Shown: one piece after another, positions 1 through 8,558 of the stretch
Layout of the letters: the number at the start of each line of letters is the position of its first letter
How positions within the stretch are numbered: the stretch's first letter is position 1
Assembly: GCA_019637105.1 (NCBI GenBank)
Contig: JAHBWF010000040.1
Location: forward strand, 1-50,901
Length of the DNA: 50,901 bases
Origin: Labilithrix sp.
GTDB lineage: Bacteria > Myxococcota_A > Polyangia > Polyangiales > Polyangiaceae
Reading direction: 5' to 3'
Made by a program: the position numbers and the translations under genes
Notes under the pieces: generated by a model
Told to the model about the DNA's origin: nothing
What the model saw: the letters and a program-made list of their open reading frames with translations, nothing else
Databases searched by the model: none

Positions 1-1317
1 GGTGGCCCCGCTGCTCCGGGCGTAGAGCGAGAGGCCGCCGAGGATCGTCCCGACGAGCGCGAGCGCGCCGAGGAAGCTCACGAGCGCGACGGTCGGGACG
101 GGATCGCGCCGCGGCGCGGGCGGAGTCGCCGGGAGCTCGGTGCCGAGCGGCGTGCCTCCGCTCGAGGAGCCCGTCTCCGAGCCGTGCGCGCTCGAGGGGA
201 TGCCCGCGTCGCTCGGCGACGACGGGCGGTACGCGCCGTGCCCGCCGGTCCCCGGCGCCGGCGTCCACGGCTCGGACGCGGCGGAGCCTCGCTCGTCCGT
301 CGGCGGCGGGACCGACTCGAGCGGCGCGAGCGTGCTCGACGCCATCTCCATCGCGGCGATCCTCTCGGCGCGCTGATGCAGGGCGTCGCTCGCGAGGCGC
401 TCGGTCCACTCGCCGATCGCGCTCGGGTTGGCGAGGCCGATCTTGCGCTCGAGATCGATCGCCATCGATCGCGCGTCCTGGTACCGCGCGTCGACGTCGA
501 TCTCGAGCCCCCTCATGACGATGGCGTCGAGCTCCGGCGGGATGTCGGGCCGCACCTCGCTCGGCTTCGGGAACTGGCCCTGGACGACGCGGGTGACGAT
601 CTCGACGTCCTTCGAGCCCTCGTGGAAGCGCCGTCCCGCGAGCGCCTCCCAGAGGACGACGGCCGCCGCGAAGACGTCCGCGCGGCGGTCGACCTTCCCC
701 CGGATCTGCTCCGGCGACATGTACGTGAGCTTGCCCTTGATCTGCCCTTCGCGCGTGACCTGGGCGCGTCCCGCGGCCTTGGCGACGCCGAAATCGAGGA
801 CCCGCGCGACGCCGTCGGCGCCCACGATGATGTTCTGCGGGGAGACGTCGCGGTGGACGACGTCGAGCAGCTCTCCGCTCGCTCCCTTGGTCTCGTGGGC
901 CGCGTGGAGGCCGAAGAGCACGCCGTGCATGATCGCGCTCGCGATCTTGATCGGGACGGCCTCTTGCGTCGCGCGGCACGTGCGGAGGAGCTTCGAGAAC
1001 GACTCGCCGTGGACGTACTCCATGACGAGGAAGAGCCCCTTGCTCGACTCGATGACGTCCACCATCGGGACGACGTTCGGGTGACGGATGCGCGCGACGA
1101 TGCGCGCCTCGTCCATGAACATCGTCACGAAGTCCGGATCGGTCGTGTAGTGCGTGTGCAGCCGCTTTACGGCGACCGTACGCCCGAAGCCGACCGGGCC
1201 GAGCAGGCGCCCGAGATGGACCGTCGCCATCCCGCCCGACGCCAGCGCGTCGAACAGGGCGTAACGACCGATGATGAGCGGCTCATGCTCCGCCTTCGCC
1301 AGGGCGGCTTCCGACAC
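1..1317 (-). CDS. Membrane-anchored Ser/Thr protein kinase (3' end outside window)
   Basis: A eukaryote-like Hanks-type kinase of which 439 codons are visible; the gene continues past the left edge. From a GTG start at 1317 the protein has a glycine-rich loop (LASGGMATVHLGR), the catalytic Lys in VAVKRL, the catalytic loop HRDVSPQNI (HRDV rather than the usual HRDL, as in many myxobacterial kinases), the DFGVAKA magnesium loop and the TYMSPEQIRG activation segment. A Ser/Pro/Gly-rich linker follows, then one hydrophobic span (about residues 416-434), so the kinase domain is cytoplasmic and anchored by a C-terminal membrane segment. GTG 1317 is chosen because an in-frame TAG lies just upstream (1330-1332) and the kinase domain begins about 15 residues in. 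The substrate cannot be read from the sequence. The kinase assignment is firm; what lies beyond the membrane is unknown. Confidence 0.93.
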   Translation of the reverse strand, partial: MSEAALAKAEHEPLIIGRYALFDALASGGMATVHLGRLLGPVGFGRTVAVKRLHTHYTTDPDFVTMFMDEARIVARIRHPNVVPMVDVIESSKGLFLVMEYVHGESFSKLLRTCRATQEAVPIKIASAIMHGVLFGLHAAHETKGASGELLDVVHRDVSPQNIIVGADGVARVLDFGVAKAAGRAQVTREGQIKGKLTYMSPEQIRGKVDRRADVFAAAVVLWEALAGRRFHEGSKDVEIVTRVVQGQFPKPSEVRPDIPPELDAIVMRGLEIDVDARYQDARSMAIDLERKIGLANPSAIGEWTERLASDALHQRAERIAAMEMASSTLAPLESVPPPTDERGSAASEPWTPAPGTGGHGAYRPSSPSDAGIPSSAHGSETGSSSGGTPLGTELPATPPAPRRDPVPTVALVSFLGALALVGTILGGLSLYARSSGAT

Positions 1318-1445
1318 GACGTGACAAGCCTAACAGGAGCGCGCGCATCCGGACAAAGCGAGGGCGGCGCCGGCCGGGCGCCCACACCTTCCTACGGTGG
1401 GCTCCCGACCCGCGCCGCCGCGAGTGGAGTGCGCGACGCCCGTTC

Positions 1446-2405
1446 TTACGGGCTGTTCGCGATGTCGTTCAGATCGGCCGCGTACGCGTACAGGAAGAAG
1501 AAGAAGTAGACCACGAAGCCGCGCGGCGGCTTCTGGATCCCTCGCATCTGCTTCGCCTTCGCCATCTCGGCGGGGACCATGACCCACATCCAGTAGTACT
1601 GGTAGAACGGGATGATCGCCGGCCACCACGCGAACGACGCGTTGCCCGTGACGGTCTTCAGCTCGTTCGTCATCTTGATGATCGAGAGGATCGCCACGAT
1701 GCCGCCCGCGAGAGCGAACAGGTTGCCGATCAGGCCGAGCGCGCCGACCTCGGTCACCATCACGAGGATCGTCGCGAGGATGTTCCCGACGACGATGATG
1801 CCGAACGGCAGGAGCAGCGTCATGACGGGGTTGCGGACCGTGGGCTTGGCGCCACCGGGCGCCGCGCCGAAGCCCATCTGCCCCATCTGGCCGAAGGCGC
1901 CCTGCATCGCGCCACCGAAGCCGCCGCCGGGCTGCGGCTGACCGTAGCCCCCGGGCTGCTGCGGCTGACCGTAGCCCCCGGGCTGCTGCGGCTGACCGTA
2001 GCCCCCGGGTTGACCGCTCGGCGGCTGGCCGTAGCCGCCGGGCTGGGGCTGCTGCGGCTGACCGTAACCACCCTGCATCGGCTGCTGCTGCGGCTGACCG
2101 TAGCCGGGCTGCGCGCCGGGCTGCTGCGGCTGACCGTAGCCGCCGGGCTGCTGCGGCTGGCCGTAGCCACCCTGCTGAGGCTGTTGCGGCTGGCCATAGC
2201 CGCCCTGCTGGGGCTGTTGCGGCTGGCCGTAGCCACCGGGCTGCGGCTGGCCGTAGCCACCTTGCTGAGGCTGCGGGCCGGGTTGACCGTAGCCGGGCTG
2301 CTGCGGCTGGCCATAGCCGCCCTGCTGGGGCTGTTGCGGCTGACCAGGATAACCGCCGGCGGGCGGATAGCCGGGGGGGTAGTTGCCACCGGGGGGTTGG
2401 TTCAT
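1446..2405 (-). CDS. Membrane protein with N-terminal GYGQPQQP repeats
   Basis: 319 residues. The first half (about residues 1-165) is low complexity: tandem variants of GGYGQPQQP, very rich in Gly, Gln, Pro and Tyr. The second half is hydrophobic with three to four membrane spans (the span after [20 protein letters not shown], one near [18 protein letters not shown], then [20 protein letters not shown] and [13 protein letters not shown]). The C-terminal part resembles small DUF4234-like membrane proteins, but I cannot assign a family with certainty. ATG 2405 begins [12 protein letters not shown]. No Shine-Dalgarno sequence is visible. A -10-like TAAGAT (2418-2413 on the minus strand) sits about 7 nt before the ATG, so the mRNA may be leaderless; the -35 is poor. 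It lies downstream of the second kinase gene, separated by a strong hairpin. Function unknown. Confidence 0.8.
   Translation of the reverse strand: MNQPPGGNYPPGYPPAGGYPGQPQQPQQGGYGQPQQPGYGQPGPQPQQGGYGQPQPGGYGQPQQPQQGGYGQPQQPQQGGYGQPQQPGGYGQPQQPGAQPGYGQPQQQPMQGGYGQPQQPQPGGYGQPPSGQPGGYGQPQQPGGYGQPQQPGGYGQPQPGGGFGGAMQGAFGQMGQMGFGAAPGGAKPTVRNPVMTLLLPFGIIVVGNILATILVMVTEVGALGLIGNLFALAGGIVAILSIIKMTNELKTVTGNASFAWWPAIIPFYQYYWMWVMVPAEMAKAKQMRGIQKPPRGFVVYFFFFLYAYAADLNDIANSP
1922..2397 (-). repeat. In-frame tandem repeat coding for GYGQPQQP variants
   Basis: Imperfect repeats of 21-33 nt built on the core ggctgctgcggctgaccgta (plus-strand view) encode the Gly/Gln/Pro/Tyr-rich N-terminus of the membrane protein. 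At least 13 GYGQP units are present. Copies differ mainly at third positions and in the number of QP steps, a pattern expected from repeated slippage or recombination under selection on the protein. Confidence 0.9.
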
Positions 2406-2599
2406 GGCGGATATCTTACGCTCGGTTCGCGCCCGGGATCACGTTTTGTTCGCGCGGCGCGCGGAGCGTCGAAATGACCACAAAACGGCCCAATCCAGCG
2501 CTTCTTCGGGGCCGCGGACGCGTCGTGGAGCGGCCGCGGGAGGTCGGAAAGCGCGCGCGAAACGGTCGTGCTCGGGCCGCCCGCGACCAGCGTCCCGAG

Positions 2600-2650
2600 T
2601 CGGACCATCGCGAGGCCCTCACGGGCGAAGCGGGCCTCGCGATGGTCCGA
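2600..2650 (-). terminator. Perfect 19-bp inverted repeat after kinase gene
   Basis: The arms 2600-2618 and 2632-2650 are perfectly complementary over 19 bp around a 13-nt loop. The repeat begins 21 nt beyond the stop codon of the kinase gene at 2671, which suits a transcription terminator or mRNA-stabilising hairpin. No run of T follows on the minus strand, so it is not a textbook intrinsic terminator. Confidence 0.6.
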
Positions 2651-2670
2651 CGAACCATGGACTCAGGACA

Positions 2671-4245
2671 CTAGCGGCGCGGCGCCTTCGACCGAGGCGT
2701 GCGCGCAGGGCGCGCGGAGCTCGATGCAGGATGCACGGAAATGGCTGCAGACTGCACGACCGTCGCCGCGGCGCTCGCCGGGGGCGCGGCCGCCGCCGGC
2801 GCGAGCGCCGTGGCCTCGGGCGGCGGCGCGTGGGGGCCCGGCGCGAGCTCCTGGAAGCTCGACGCGACCGGCTGCCCCTCGACGCGCGACGCGCGCGGGC
2901 GCGCGACGCGGTGCACGAGGACCGCGACGGCCCCGGCGAGGAGGAGCGCGGAGGACATCACGAGGAGCGCCGCGCGCGCGCGCCGCCGGCGCGTCTGCAG
3001 CGCCGTCCAGCCCTGGACCACGAACTGCCGGCGGCTCAGCTCGCCGAGGTCGGGCTGCGTCTGGCGCTCACGAGGCAGGCTCGACGTCACGGCGTCCACG
3101 CTCGGCGGCGGCCCGTACGCCGGGTACTGACCGGTGGCCGTCGCTCCGCGCTGCGGCGCCGTCATCGCCGGCCCGAGGGCGGCGTAAGGCCCCGAGCTCA
3201 TCGCCGGGGCCGTCATCCCCGCGTACGCCGCGTACGCCCCCGAGCCCACGGCGCCCACGGGCGGCGCCATCATCGCCGCGGCCTCCGGAGGCGAAGCGCG
3301 GAGCGCGGAGATCGACGAGAGCGATCCCACCTCGCGCTGGATGCTCGCGAGGCCGCTGAGCACGCCGATCGAGCCGAAGGGCGCGAGCGCCCGCGCGAAC
3401 GTCGCCGCCGTCGGCCAGCGGGCGTCGCGATCGCGCGCGAGCGCCCGGTTGACGATGGCGGTCAGCTCGGGAGGGACGTCGCGCCGGAGCGCCGGCATCG
3501 GACACGGGTCCTCCGCGAGGACGCGGTCGAGCACCTCCTTGATGTTCGCGCCGACGAACGCCATCTGCCCGGTGAGGACCTCGTAGAGGATCGCGCCGAG
3601 CGCCCAGATGTCGGCGCGGTGATCCACGTTCATCGGATCTCGCACCTGCTCCGGCGGCATGTACGCCGGCGTGCCGAGGCTCCGCGTCTCCCGGGTGAAC
3701 CGTTGCTTGCCGGTCGTCGCCTTCGAGATCCCGAAGTCGAGCACCTTCACGCGACGCGAGCCGTCGGGGCGCCGCGCGAGGAAGAGGTTCGCCGGCTTGA
3801 GGTCACGATGGACGATGCCGAGCTGATGGGCGGCGGCGATGGCGTCGCACGCCTGGAGCACGTAGTCGACGGCCTCGACGAGATCGAGCTGACCGCGCGC
3901 GACGATCTCGTCCTCGAGGTCGTTGCCCTCGAGGTGCTCCATGATCATGAACGGCACGCCGCTCGGGAGCATCCCGACGTCCGAGACGCGGCAGACGTGA
4001 TCCGACTGGATGCGCGCGGCCGCGCGCGCCTCGGCGAGGAAGCGCGCGATCGACTCGTCGCGCGAGCCGAAGCAGTGCTCGACGAGGAACTTGATGGCGA
4101 CGATCTGGTCGAGCGTCGTGTGCCGCGCCGCCACGACGAGCCCCATCGCTCCGACGCCGACCACGTGCTCGACGCGGTACTTGTCGACGATGTCACCGAT
4201 GTTGACCGGTGCGGGCAGAGGGGACCGGGCGTCCTGGGCCACCAT
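2671..4245 (-). CDS. Membrane-anchored Ser/Thr protein kinase
   Basis: 524 residues. The kinase domain occupies about residues 20-285: Gly-rich loop GVGAMGLVVAARH, catalytic Lys in VAIKFLVEH, catalytic loop HRDLKPANLFL, DFGISKA, and activation segment LGTPAYMPPEQVRD. A linker of about 100 residues rich in Ala, Gly, Pro and Tyr follows, then Arg-rich residues and one membrane span (LLVMSSALLLAGAVAVLV, about residues 437-456). The last 70 residues, Ala/Pro/Ser-rich, would face the periplasm. All catalytic motifs are intact, so it is probably active. ATG 4245 begins MVAQDARSPLP. It is one of two kinases in the first 4.3 kb; the two share architecture but differ in sequence (HRDL here, HRDV in the other). 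The substrate is unknown. Confidence 0.93.
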   Translation of the reverse strand: MVAQDARSPLPAPVNIGDIVDKYRVEHVVGVGAMGLVVAARHTTLDQIVAIKFLVEHCFGSRDESIARFLAEARAAARIQSDHVCRVSDVGMLPSGVPFMIMEHLEGNDLEDEIVARGQLDLVEAVDYVLQACDAIAAAHQLGIVHRDLKPANLFLARRPDGSRRVKVLDFGISKATTGKQRFTRETRSLGTPAYMPPEQVRDPMNVDHRADIWALGAILYEVLTGQMAFVGANIKEVLDRVLAEDPCPMPALRRDVPPELTAIVNRALARDRDARWPTAATFARALAPFGSIGVLSGLASIQREVGSLSSISALRASPPEAAAMMAPPVGAVGSGAYAAYAGMTAPAMSSGPYAALGPAMTAPQRGATATGQYPAYGPPPSVDAVTSSLPRERQTQPDLGELSRRQFVVQGWTALQTRRRRARAALLVMSSALLLAGAVAVLVHRVARPRASRVEGQPVASSFQELAPGPHAPPPEATALAPAAAAPPASAAATVVQSAAISVHPASSSARPARTPRSKAPRR

Positions 4246-4569
4246 CGAAAAGCATAGCGGAGCGGACCTCGGAAGGAAGGCGGCGGGCGCCGAATTGAAC
4301 TGAAATTACGTGGTCTCGCCGCGCTCGCCGCGGACGCCCGCGCGTCTCGCGCCGCGCGTCCCTGGGCCATCGCCCACGCTCGCGGGGCGTCGGCGTGGCT
4401 CGGCGCCCCCAAGCGACGCGGGGTGGATCGGCGCAAGAGGCCGACGTTGCTCACGACGCACAGCGCGCGAGGATCGCCTACCCGACGCGCTCGCCTTCAC
4501 CGAACGCGCGGTCGATCCCCCGCGCGCGGCTCACTCCCCGCGCGGCGCTCACTCACGCCCGCGCGCGGC
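4246..4569. other. Intergenic region, no gene seen
   Basis: 324 nt upstream of the kinase gene and downstream of the M2 peptidase gene. It holds a relatively AT-rich patch near 4294-4312 that could contain the kinase promoter, and a cluster of GCGCGCGGCTCAC-like motifs at 4525-4573. No convincing protein or RNA gene is visible. Confidence 0.5.
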
Positions 4570-6540
4570 TCACCATCCGCACTGCTCGCCCTTGTTCTGA
4601 TCCTTGAGCCACGCGCGGAGCGGGGCGAAGTACTCGACCAGCGCGGAGGCGTCCGCCTTCGTCTCGCCCGAGAGGACGGCGAGCGCCTCCGGCCACGGCT
4701 TGCTCTGTCCGAGCTCGAGCATCGCGCGGAGCTTCGCGCCCGCGTCCTTGTTGCCGTAGATGCTGCACGTGTCGAGCGAGCCGGTGTGCCCCGCCGCCTT
4801 GCAGAGCGCGCGGTGGAACTGAAACTGATAGATGCGCGCGAGGAAGTAGCGGATGTACGGCGTCGACGCGGGGATGTGGTACTTCGCGCCCGGGTCGAAG
4901 TCGGCCTCGCTGCGCGGCGCGCCGGGCGCGACGCCCTGGTACCTCGTGCGGAGCGCCCACCAGGCCTCGTTGTACTTCGCCTTCGGCGTCTTGCCGGCGA
5001 ACACGTCCCAGCGCCACTTGTCGATCATCAGGCCGAACGGGAGGAAGGCGACCTTGTCGAGCGCCATCTTCATCTGGAAGTTGATGCGCCCCTTGTCGCC
5101 CTTCGGCACCGCGTCGAGCAGCCCGAGGTTCTTCAGGTAGTCGGGCGTGACCGAGAGCGCGAGCGTGTCTCCGATGCCCTCGTGGAAGCCGTCGTTCGCG
5201 CCCTGCTGAAAGAGGATCGGCAGCTTGTAGTAGTGGTGGAAGTAGTAGTCGTGCCCGAGCTCGTGGTGGATCGTGATGAGGTCGTCCTCGGTCGGCTCGA
5301 TGCACATCTTGATGCGCAGGTCGTCGTTCCACGAGACGTCCCACGCGCTGGCGTGGCACACGACCTCGCGGTCCTTCGGGCGCGTGAAGAGCGAGCGCTC
5401 CCAGAACGAGGCCGGCAGCGGGTCGAGGCCGAGCGACGTGAAGAAGCGCTCGCCGAGCTGCACCATCTTCTTCGGGTCGTACTTCTTCGCGACGAGCTTC
5501 TTGTCGACGTCGAGCGAGCCCTGCCCCGGGAACGGCTCGACGAGGTCGTAGATCGCGTCCCACTGCTGCGCCCACATGTTGCCGAGGAGGTGCACGGGGA
5601 TCGGCGACTTCTCGGGGACGCGCTCCTTGCCGTACCTCGCGCGGAGCTTCTTCCGCGTGTAGCAGTGGAGGTCGTCGTAGAGCGGCTTGACGTCCTGCCA
5701 GAGGCGCTCGATGTCCGCCTCGAACGCGTCGGGCGTCATGTCGTAGCCGGAGCGCCAGAGCGCGCCCATGTCGGCGAACCCGATCTCCTTCGCGCCCTTG
5801 TTGCCGAGCTCGGCGTAGCGCGTGTAGCGGTCCTTCATCACGGGCGCGATCGAGTGCCAGCCCTTCCACGCCTCGAGCAGCTCGTCGTAGCTCCGGCTCT
5901 TCTTGAGCACGCGCGAGAGGTCGTCGAGCTTGAGCGGCGTCGTCGCGCACTTCTTCGCGCCCGCGGGCGCCGTCGGATCCGTCTTCGGCGCGGGCGCCGG
6001 CTTCGCGCTCTTCGCGAGGGCCGAGCCCGGCGGCGGGCAGTACTCGCCCTTGCCGTAGACCGCCGTCATGCCGCTCTGGATCTCGGCGAGCTCGCGACGC
6101 TCGTCGGCGTTCGACGGCGCCGGGACGATCTGCGCGAGCTTGAGGAGGAGGAGCTGCCGGCTCACGGCCGGATCGATCCCCTTCACGCCGTCGAAGCGAC
6201 GCGCCTTCTGGATCGCGTCCGTGACGTACGCCGCCGTCGCCTCCTCGCCCGCCGCGGCGAGCGCCTCGGTGTCGTCGGTGATGAAGCTCTGGTTCACCCA
6301 GCCGGCGCGATCGCGCGCGGTCCACAGCCGGCGCAGGTCCTTGTCGACCTGCTCGATGAACCTCTTGGCCTCCTCGGGCGAGGCGGCGGACGCGACGGCG
6401 GGCGCGGTGGTCGGCGGCGTCGTCCCCGGGTCGGGGCACGTCGGGCAGGGCGCGGCGGGAGGCGGGGTCTCACCGCCGCACGCGGCGGCGAGGGCGACGG
6501 AGAGGACGGGCGCGAGCGAGAGGAGGAGCCGGCGACTCAT
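4570..6540 (-). CDS. Peptidase M2 (ACE-like dipeptidyl carboxypeptidase) lipoprotein
   Basis: 656 residues. The protein starts with a lipoprotein signal (MSRRLLLSLAPVLSVALAAAC), so the mature protein is predicted to be lipid-anchored in the periplasm or outer membrane. A Pro/Thr/Ala linker with a PCPTC motif follows. The rest matches angiotensin-converting-enzyme-like M2 metallopeptidases: the zinc motif HHELGHDYYFHHYY (about residues 422-435) gives the two His ligands and catalytic Glu, and GFHEGIGDTLALSV about 25 residues later supplies the third ligand, Glu. Family members remove C-terminal dipeptides from peptides. An upstream in-frame ATG at 6579 would put 13 charged residues before the signal peptide, so ATG 6540 is preferred. 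It is transcribed away from the gspC-like gene. Family assignment is secure; the substrate is not known. Confidence 0.92.
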   Translation of the reverse strand: MSRRLLLSLAPVLSVALAAACGGETPPPAAPCPTCPDPGTTPPTTAPAVASAASPEEAKRFIEQVDKDLRRLWTARDRAGWVNQSFITDDTEALAAAGEEATAAYVTDAIQKARRFDGVKGIDPAVSRQLLLLKLAQIVPAPSNADERRELAEIQSGMTAVYGKGEYCPPPGSALAKSAKPAPAPKTDPTAPAGAKKCATTPLKLDDLSRVLKKSRSYDELLEAWKGWHSIAPVMKDRYTRYAELGNKGAKEIGFADMGALWRSGYDMTPDAFEADIERLWQDVKPLYDDLHCYTRKKLRARYGKERVPEKSPIPVHLLGNMWAQQWDAIYDLVEPFPGQGSLDVDKKLVAKKYDPKKMVQLGERFFTSLGLDPLPASFWERSLFTRPKDREVVCHASAWDVSWNDDLRIKMCIEPTEDDLITIHHELGHDYYFHHYYKLPILFQQGANDGFHEGIGDTLALSVTPDYLKNLGLLDAVPKGDKGRINFQMKMALDKVAFLPFGLMIDKWRWDVFAGKTPKAKYNEAWWALRTRYQGVAPGAPRSEADFDPGAKYHIPASTPYIRYFLARIYQFQFHRALCKAAGHTGSLDTCSIYGNKDAGAKLRAMLELGQSKPWPEALAVLSGETKADASALVEYFAPLRAWLKDQNKGEQCGW

Positions 6541-6819
6541 GAGGGCCGCGCTTCTACCGCGATGGGCCTTCGAAGCCAACGGCGGGTGTCCGGCGGGCGG
6601 CGCGGGTCGTTTGTCACGTTGTCATCGGCTGCGTTCGTGAGCCCCGCTCGCGCCGCCAAGTTGTCGGGCGCGGCGCGCGCGGGGCCGTCGAAGCGCGCGG
6701 GCGCCCCGCCGCGAGGAGCGCGGAGGCGCCGGAGATCGCGGCGGTTTCGCGCGAGCGCGAGCGACGTCTCCCGCGCGCGGACGGCCGGCGGCACGACCAT
6801 CGCAACCGCGGCAGGTGCC

Positions 6820-7296
6820 ATGTTGCTGCGCAAGCTCGCCTCGCTCGCCGTCCCGACGTCGGTCGCGCTCGCGGCCTTCTCGCTGGTGCACGCGACCGGA
6901 TCGCTGGTGGACGCCGCCGCCGCGCCCTCGTCGATCGCGCCGTTCGCCGAGGCGCGGGCCGCGACGGACGCGAGCGGCTCCGTCGCGCCGCGCTCGGCGG
7001 GGCCGCTCCTCGAGCGGAACCCGTTCGAGCACGCCACCGGCTCGCTCCGCCGCGACGAGCGCGCGGCGGACGCCGAGGTCGATCCTCGCGCGGCGCCGCC
7101 GTGCGAGGGCGTCCGCGCGGTGGCGGCGGTGCGCGGGGAGGAGCCGGAGGCGTCGTTCGCGGCGCTCGACGTCGCGGGCGAGGGCGTGCTCCGGAGGCGC
7201 GGGGGCTCCGTCGCCGACCTGCGCGTCGTCTACATCGGCGCCGATCGCGTATGGCTCGAGCAGAACGGCGCCCTCTGCCAGGCGCGCGTGCTCTGA
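6820..7296 (+). CDS. Orphan GspC-like type II secretion protein (short)
   Basis: 158 residues from ATG 6820. It has an N-terminal membrane anchor (about residues 8-28, SVALAAFSLVHATGSL), then RNPFEHATGSL and an Ala/Asp/Arg-rich stretch. It ends in a domain resembling the GspC homology region: a beta-rich segment with LRVVYIGADRVWLEQNGALCQARVL-type spacing, close to the 'xxVxxIxxxRVxLxxxGxxxxL' pattern of GspC. In type II secretion GspC bridges the inner-membrane platform and the secretin. Typical GspC proteins (250-300 aa) also carry a PDZ or coiled-coil domain, absent here, and no other gsp gene is nearby, so it is an orphan or a regulatory relative. A longer start upstream in the same frame is possible but has no support. 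The call rests on the C-terminal motif and topology. Confidence 0.6.
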   Translation: MLLRKLASLAVPTSVALAAFSLVHATGSLVDAAAAPSSIAPFAEARAATDASGSVAPRSAGPLLERNPFEHATGSLRRDERAADAEVDPRAAPPCEGVRAVAAVRGEEPEASFAALDVAGEGVLRRRGGSVADLRVVYIGADRVWLEQNGALCQARVL

Positions 7297-7315
7297 CGCG
7301 CGCGGGCGGGCGTCA
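7294..7315. terminator. Short hairpin shared by convergent stop codons
   Basis: The 16-bp gap between two convergent genes holds the inverted repeat TGACGC (7294-7299) and GCGTCA (7310-7315) around a 10-nt loop. Each arm contains one of the two TGA stop codons. It may act as a small bidirectional terminator, but the stem is only 6 bp and there is no T tract. Confidence 0.3.
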
Positions 7316-8536
7316 CGGCCGATCGGCGAGGTACGCGTCGACGGCGTCGCGGAGGCGCTCGATCCCGCTGGCGACGCGCTCCGGCGGGACGCTCGTGTAG
7401 CAGAGGCGCGCGAACGAGCCCGCGTAGGCCGCGCCGAAGGCGTCGCCGGGAGCGAGGAGCACGCCGCGATCGACCGCGCGCTCGAGGATGGCGTAGAGCG
7501 CGCGCTCGCCGCCGCGCTCCAGGATGGCGGGGCCGAAATCGAGGAACAAATACGTCGCCCCCTCGGCGGCGAAGAAGCGGACGGGGGCTCCCGCCAGCGC
7601 GGCGACCGCCGCGTCGCGCGCGGCCCGGTAGACGTCGCGCGCGCTCGTCGGGAAGGACTCGTCCGCGAGCGCGGCGACGGCGGCGCGCTGCATCGCGACG
7701 GCGACGTTGAACGCCGTGTGCGTCGAGACGCGGCGGGCCGCGGCGATCACGCGCTCCGGCGCGGTGACGAAGCCGACGCGCAGCCCGGCGAGGGCGTGGC
7801 TCTTCGAGAGGGAGTGGAGCGTGATCGTCCGCTCGCGCATCCCGGGCAGCGCCGCGATCGACGGCGCGAACGCGGCGCCGGTGAAGACGACGTCGGCGTA
7901 GACCTCGTCGGCGAAGACCCAGAGGTCGTGCTCGCGCGCGAAGGCGGCGACGCGCTCGATCTGCGCCGGCGAGAGCACCTTGCCGTCGGGGTTGTTCGGC
8001 GAGATGAAGTAGACGGCCTTGGTGCGCGGGCCGAGCGCGGCGGCGAGGAGCGCCGCGGGATCGAGCGACGGGTCCTCGTAGAGGCGCTGCGAGAGGGCCA
8101 CCTCGACCGGCAGCGCGCCGCACGCGCTGAAGATGCCCGGCGCGAGCGGCCAGTAGGGCGCGGCGAGGATCACCTCGTCGCCCGGATCGAGCACGACGCG
8201 CGCCGCGCAGAAGAGCGCGTGGGTCCCGCCGTTGCCGACGAGGACCTCGGACGCCGGATCCACGTCGATCCCGCGCCGCGCGAGGACGCGGGCGATGGCC
8301 TCGCGCAGCAGGGCGAGCCCCGCGGTCGGCCCGTAGCGGTGGAGCGAAGCGTCGTCGGGATCGAAGCCGCCGAGCGCGCGCCGCGCCTCGGCCGGCGGCG
8401 CGACGTGCGTGTCGCCGATGTGCAGCGGGATGAGCTCTTCGCCGCGCGCAGCGAGGCGATCGATCCGCGCCTGGAGCTCGGCGAAGACGGCCGGCCTGAT
8501 CCGCCGCGCGGCGTCCGAGAGCCCTCGCTTCGTCAT
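7313..8536 (-). CDS. PLP-dependent aminotransferase, class I/II
   Basis: 407 residues with the fold type I aminotransferase pattern. The substrate-binding region GDTHVAPP is near the N-terminus. GNGGTHALF is the cofactor phosphate region, SPNNPDGKVLS carries the conserved Asn-Pro, FADEVYADVVF carries the pyridine-ring Asp and Tyr, and LSKSHALAGLRVGF holds the Schiff-base Lys. A second arginine (ARLCYTSV region) near the C-terminus fits the substrate-carboxylate Arg. Such enzymes move an amino group between an amino acid and a 2-oxo acid in the cytoplasm; the exact substrate is not readable. ATG 8536 begins MTKRGLSDAARR. It converges with the gspC-like gene and lies 22 nt downstream of the beta-barrel-like gene's stop, so it may be co-transcribed with the genes upstream of it on the minus strand. 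Confidence 0.9.
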   Translation of the reverse strand: MTKRGLSDAARRIRPAVFAELQARIDRLAARGEELIPLHIGDTHVAPPAEARRALGGFDPDDASLHRYGPTAGLALLREAIARVLARRGIDVDPASEVLVGNGGTHALFCAARVVLDPGDEVILAAPYWPLAPGIFSACGALPVEVALSQRLYEDPSLDPAALLAAALGPRTKAVYFISPNNPDGKVLSPAQIERVAAFAREHDLWVFADEVYADVVFTGAAFAPSIAALPGMRERTITLHSLSKSHALAGLRVGFVTAPERVIAAARRVSTHTAFNVAVAMQRAAVAALADESFPTSARDVYRAARDAAVAALAGAPVRFFAAEGATYLFLDFGPAILERGGERALYAILERAVDRGVLLAPGDAFGAAYAGSFARLCYTSVPPERVASGIERLRDAVDAYLADRP

Positions 8537-8558
8537 CGCCCTCGCGCGAGGCCCGCCG

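Noticed and set aside
4423-6819. Long open frame upstream of the gspC-like gene on the plus strand
   Set aside because: It is antisense to the M2 peptidase and is open only because the DNA is so GC-rich; its residues are Arg/Leu/Ala/Glu-rich and match no family.
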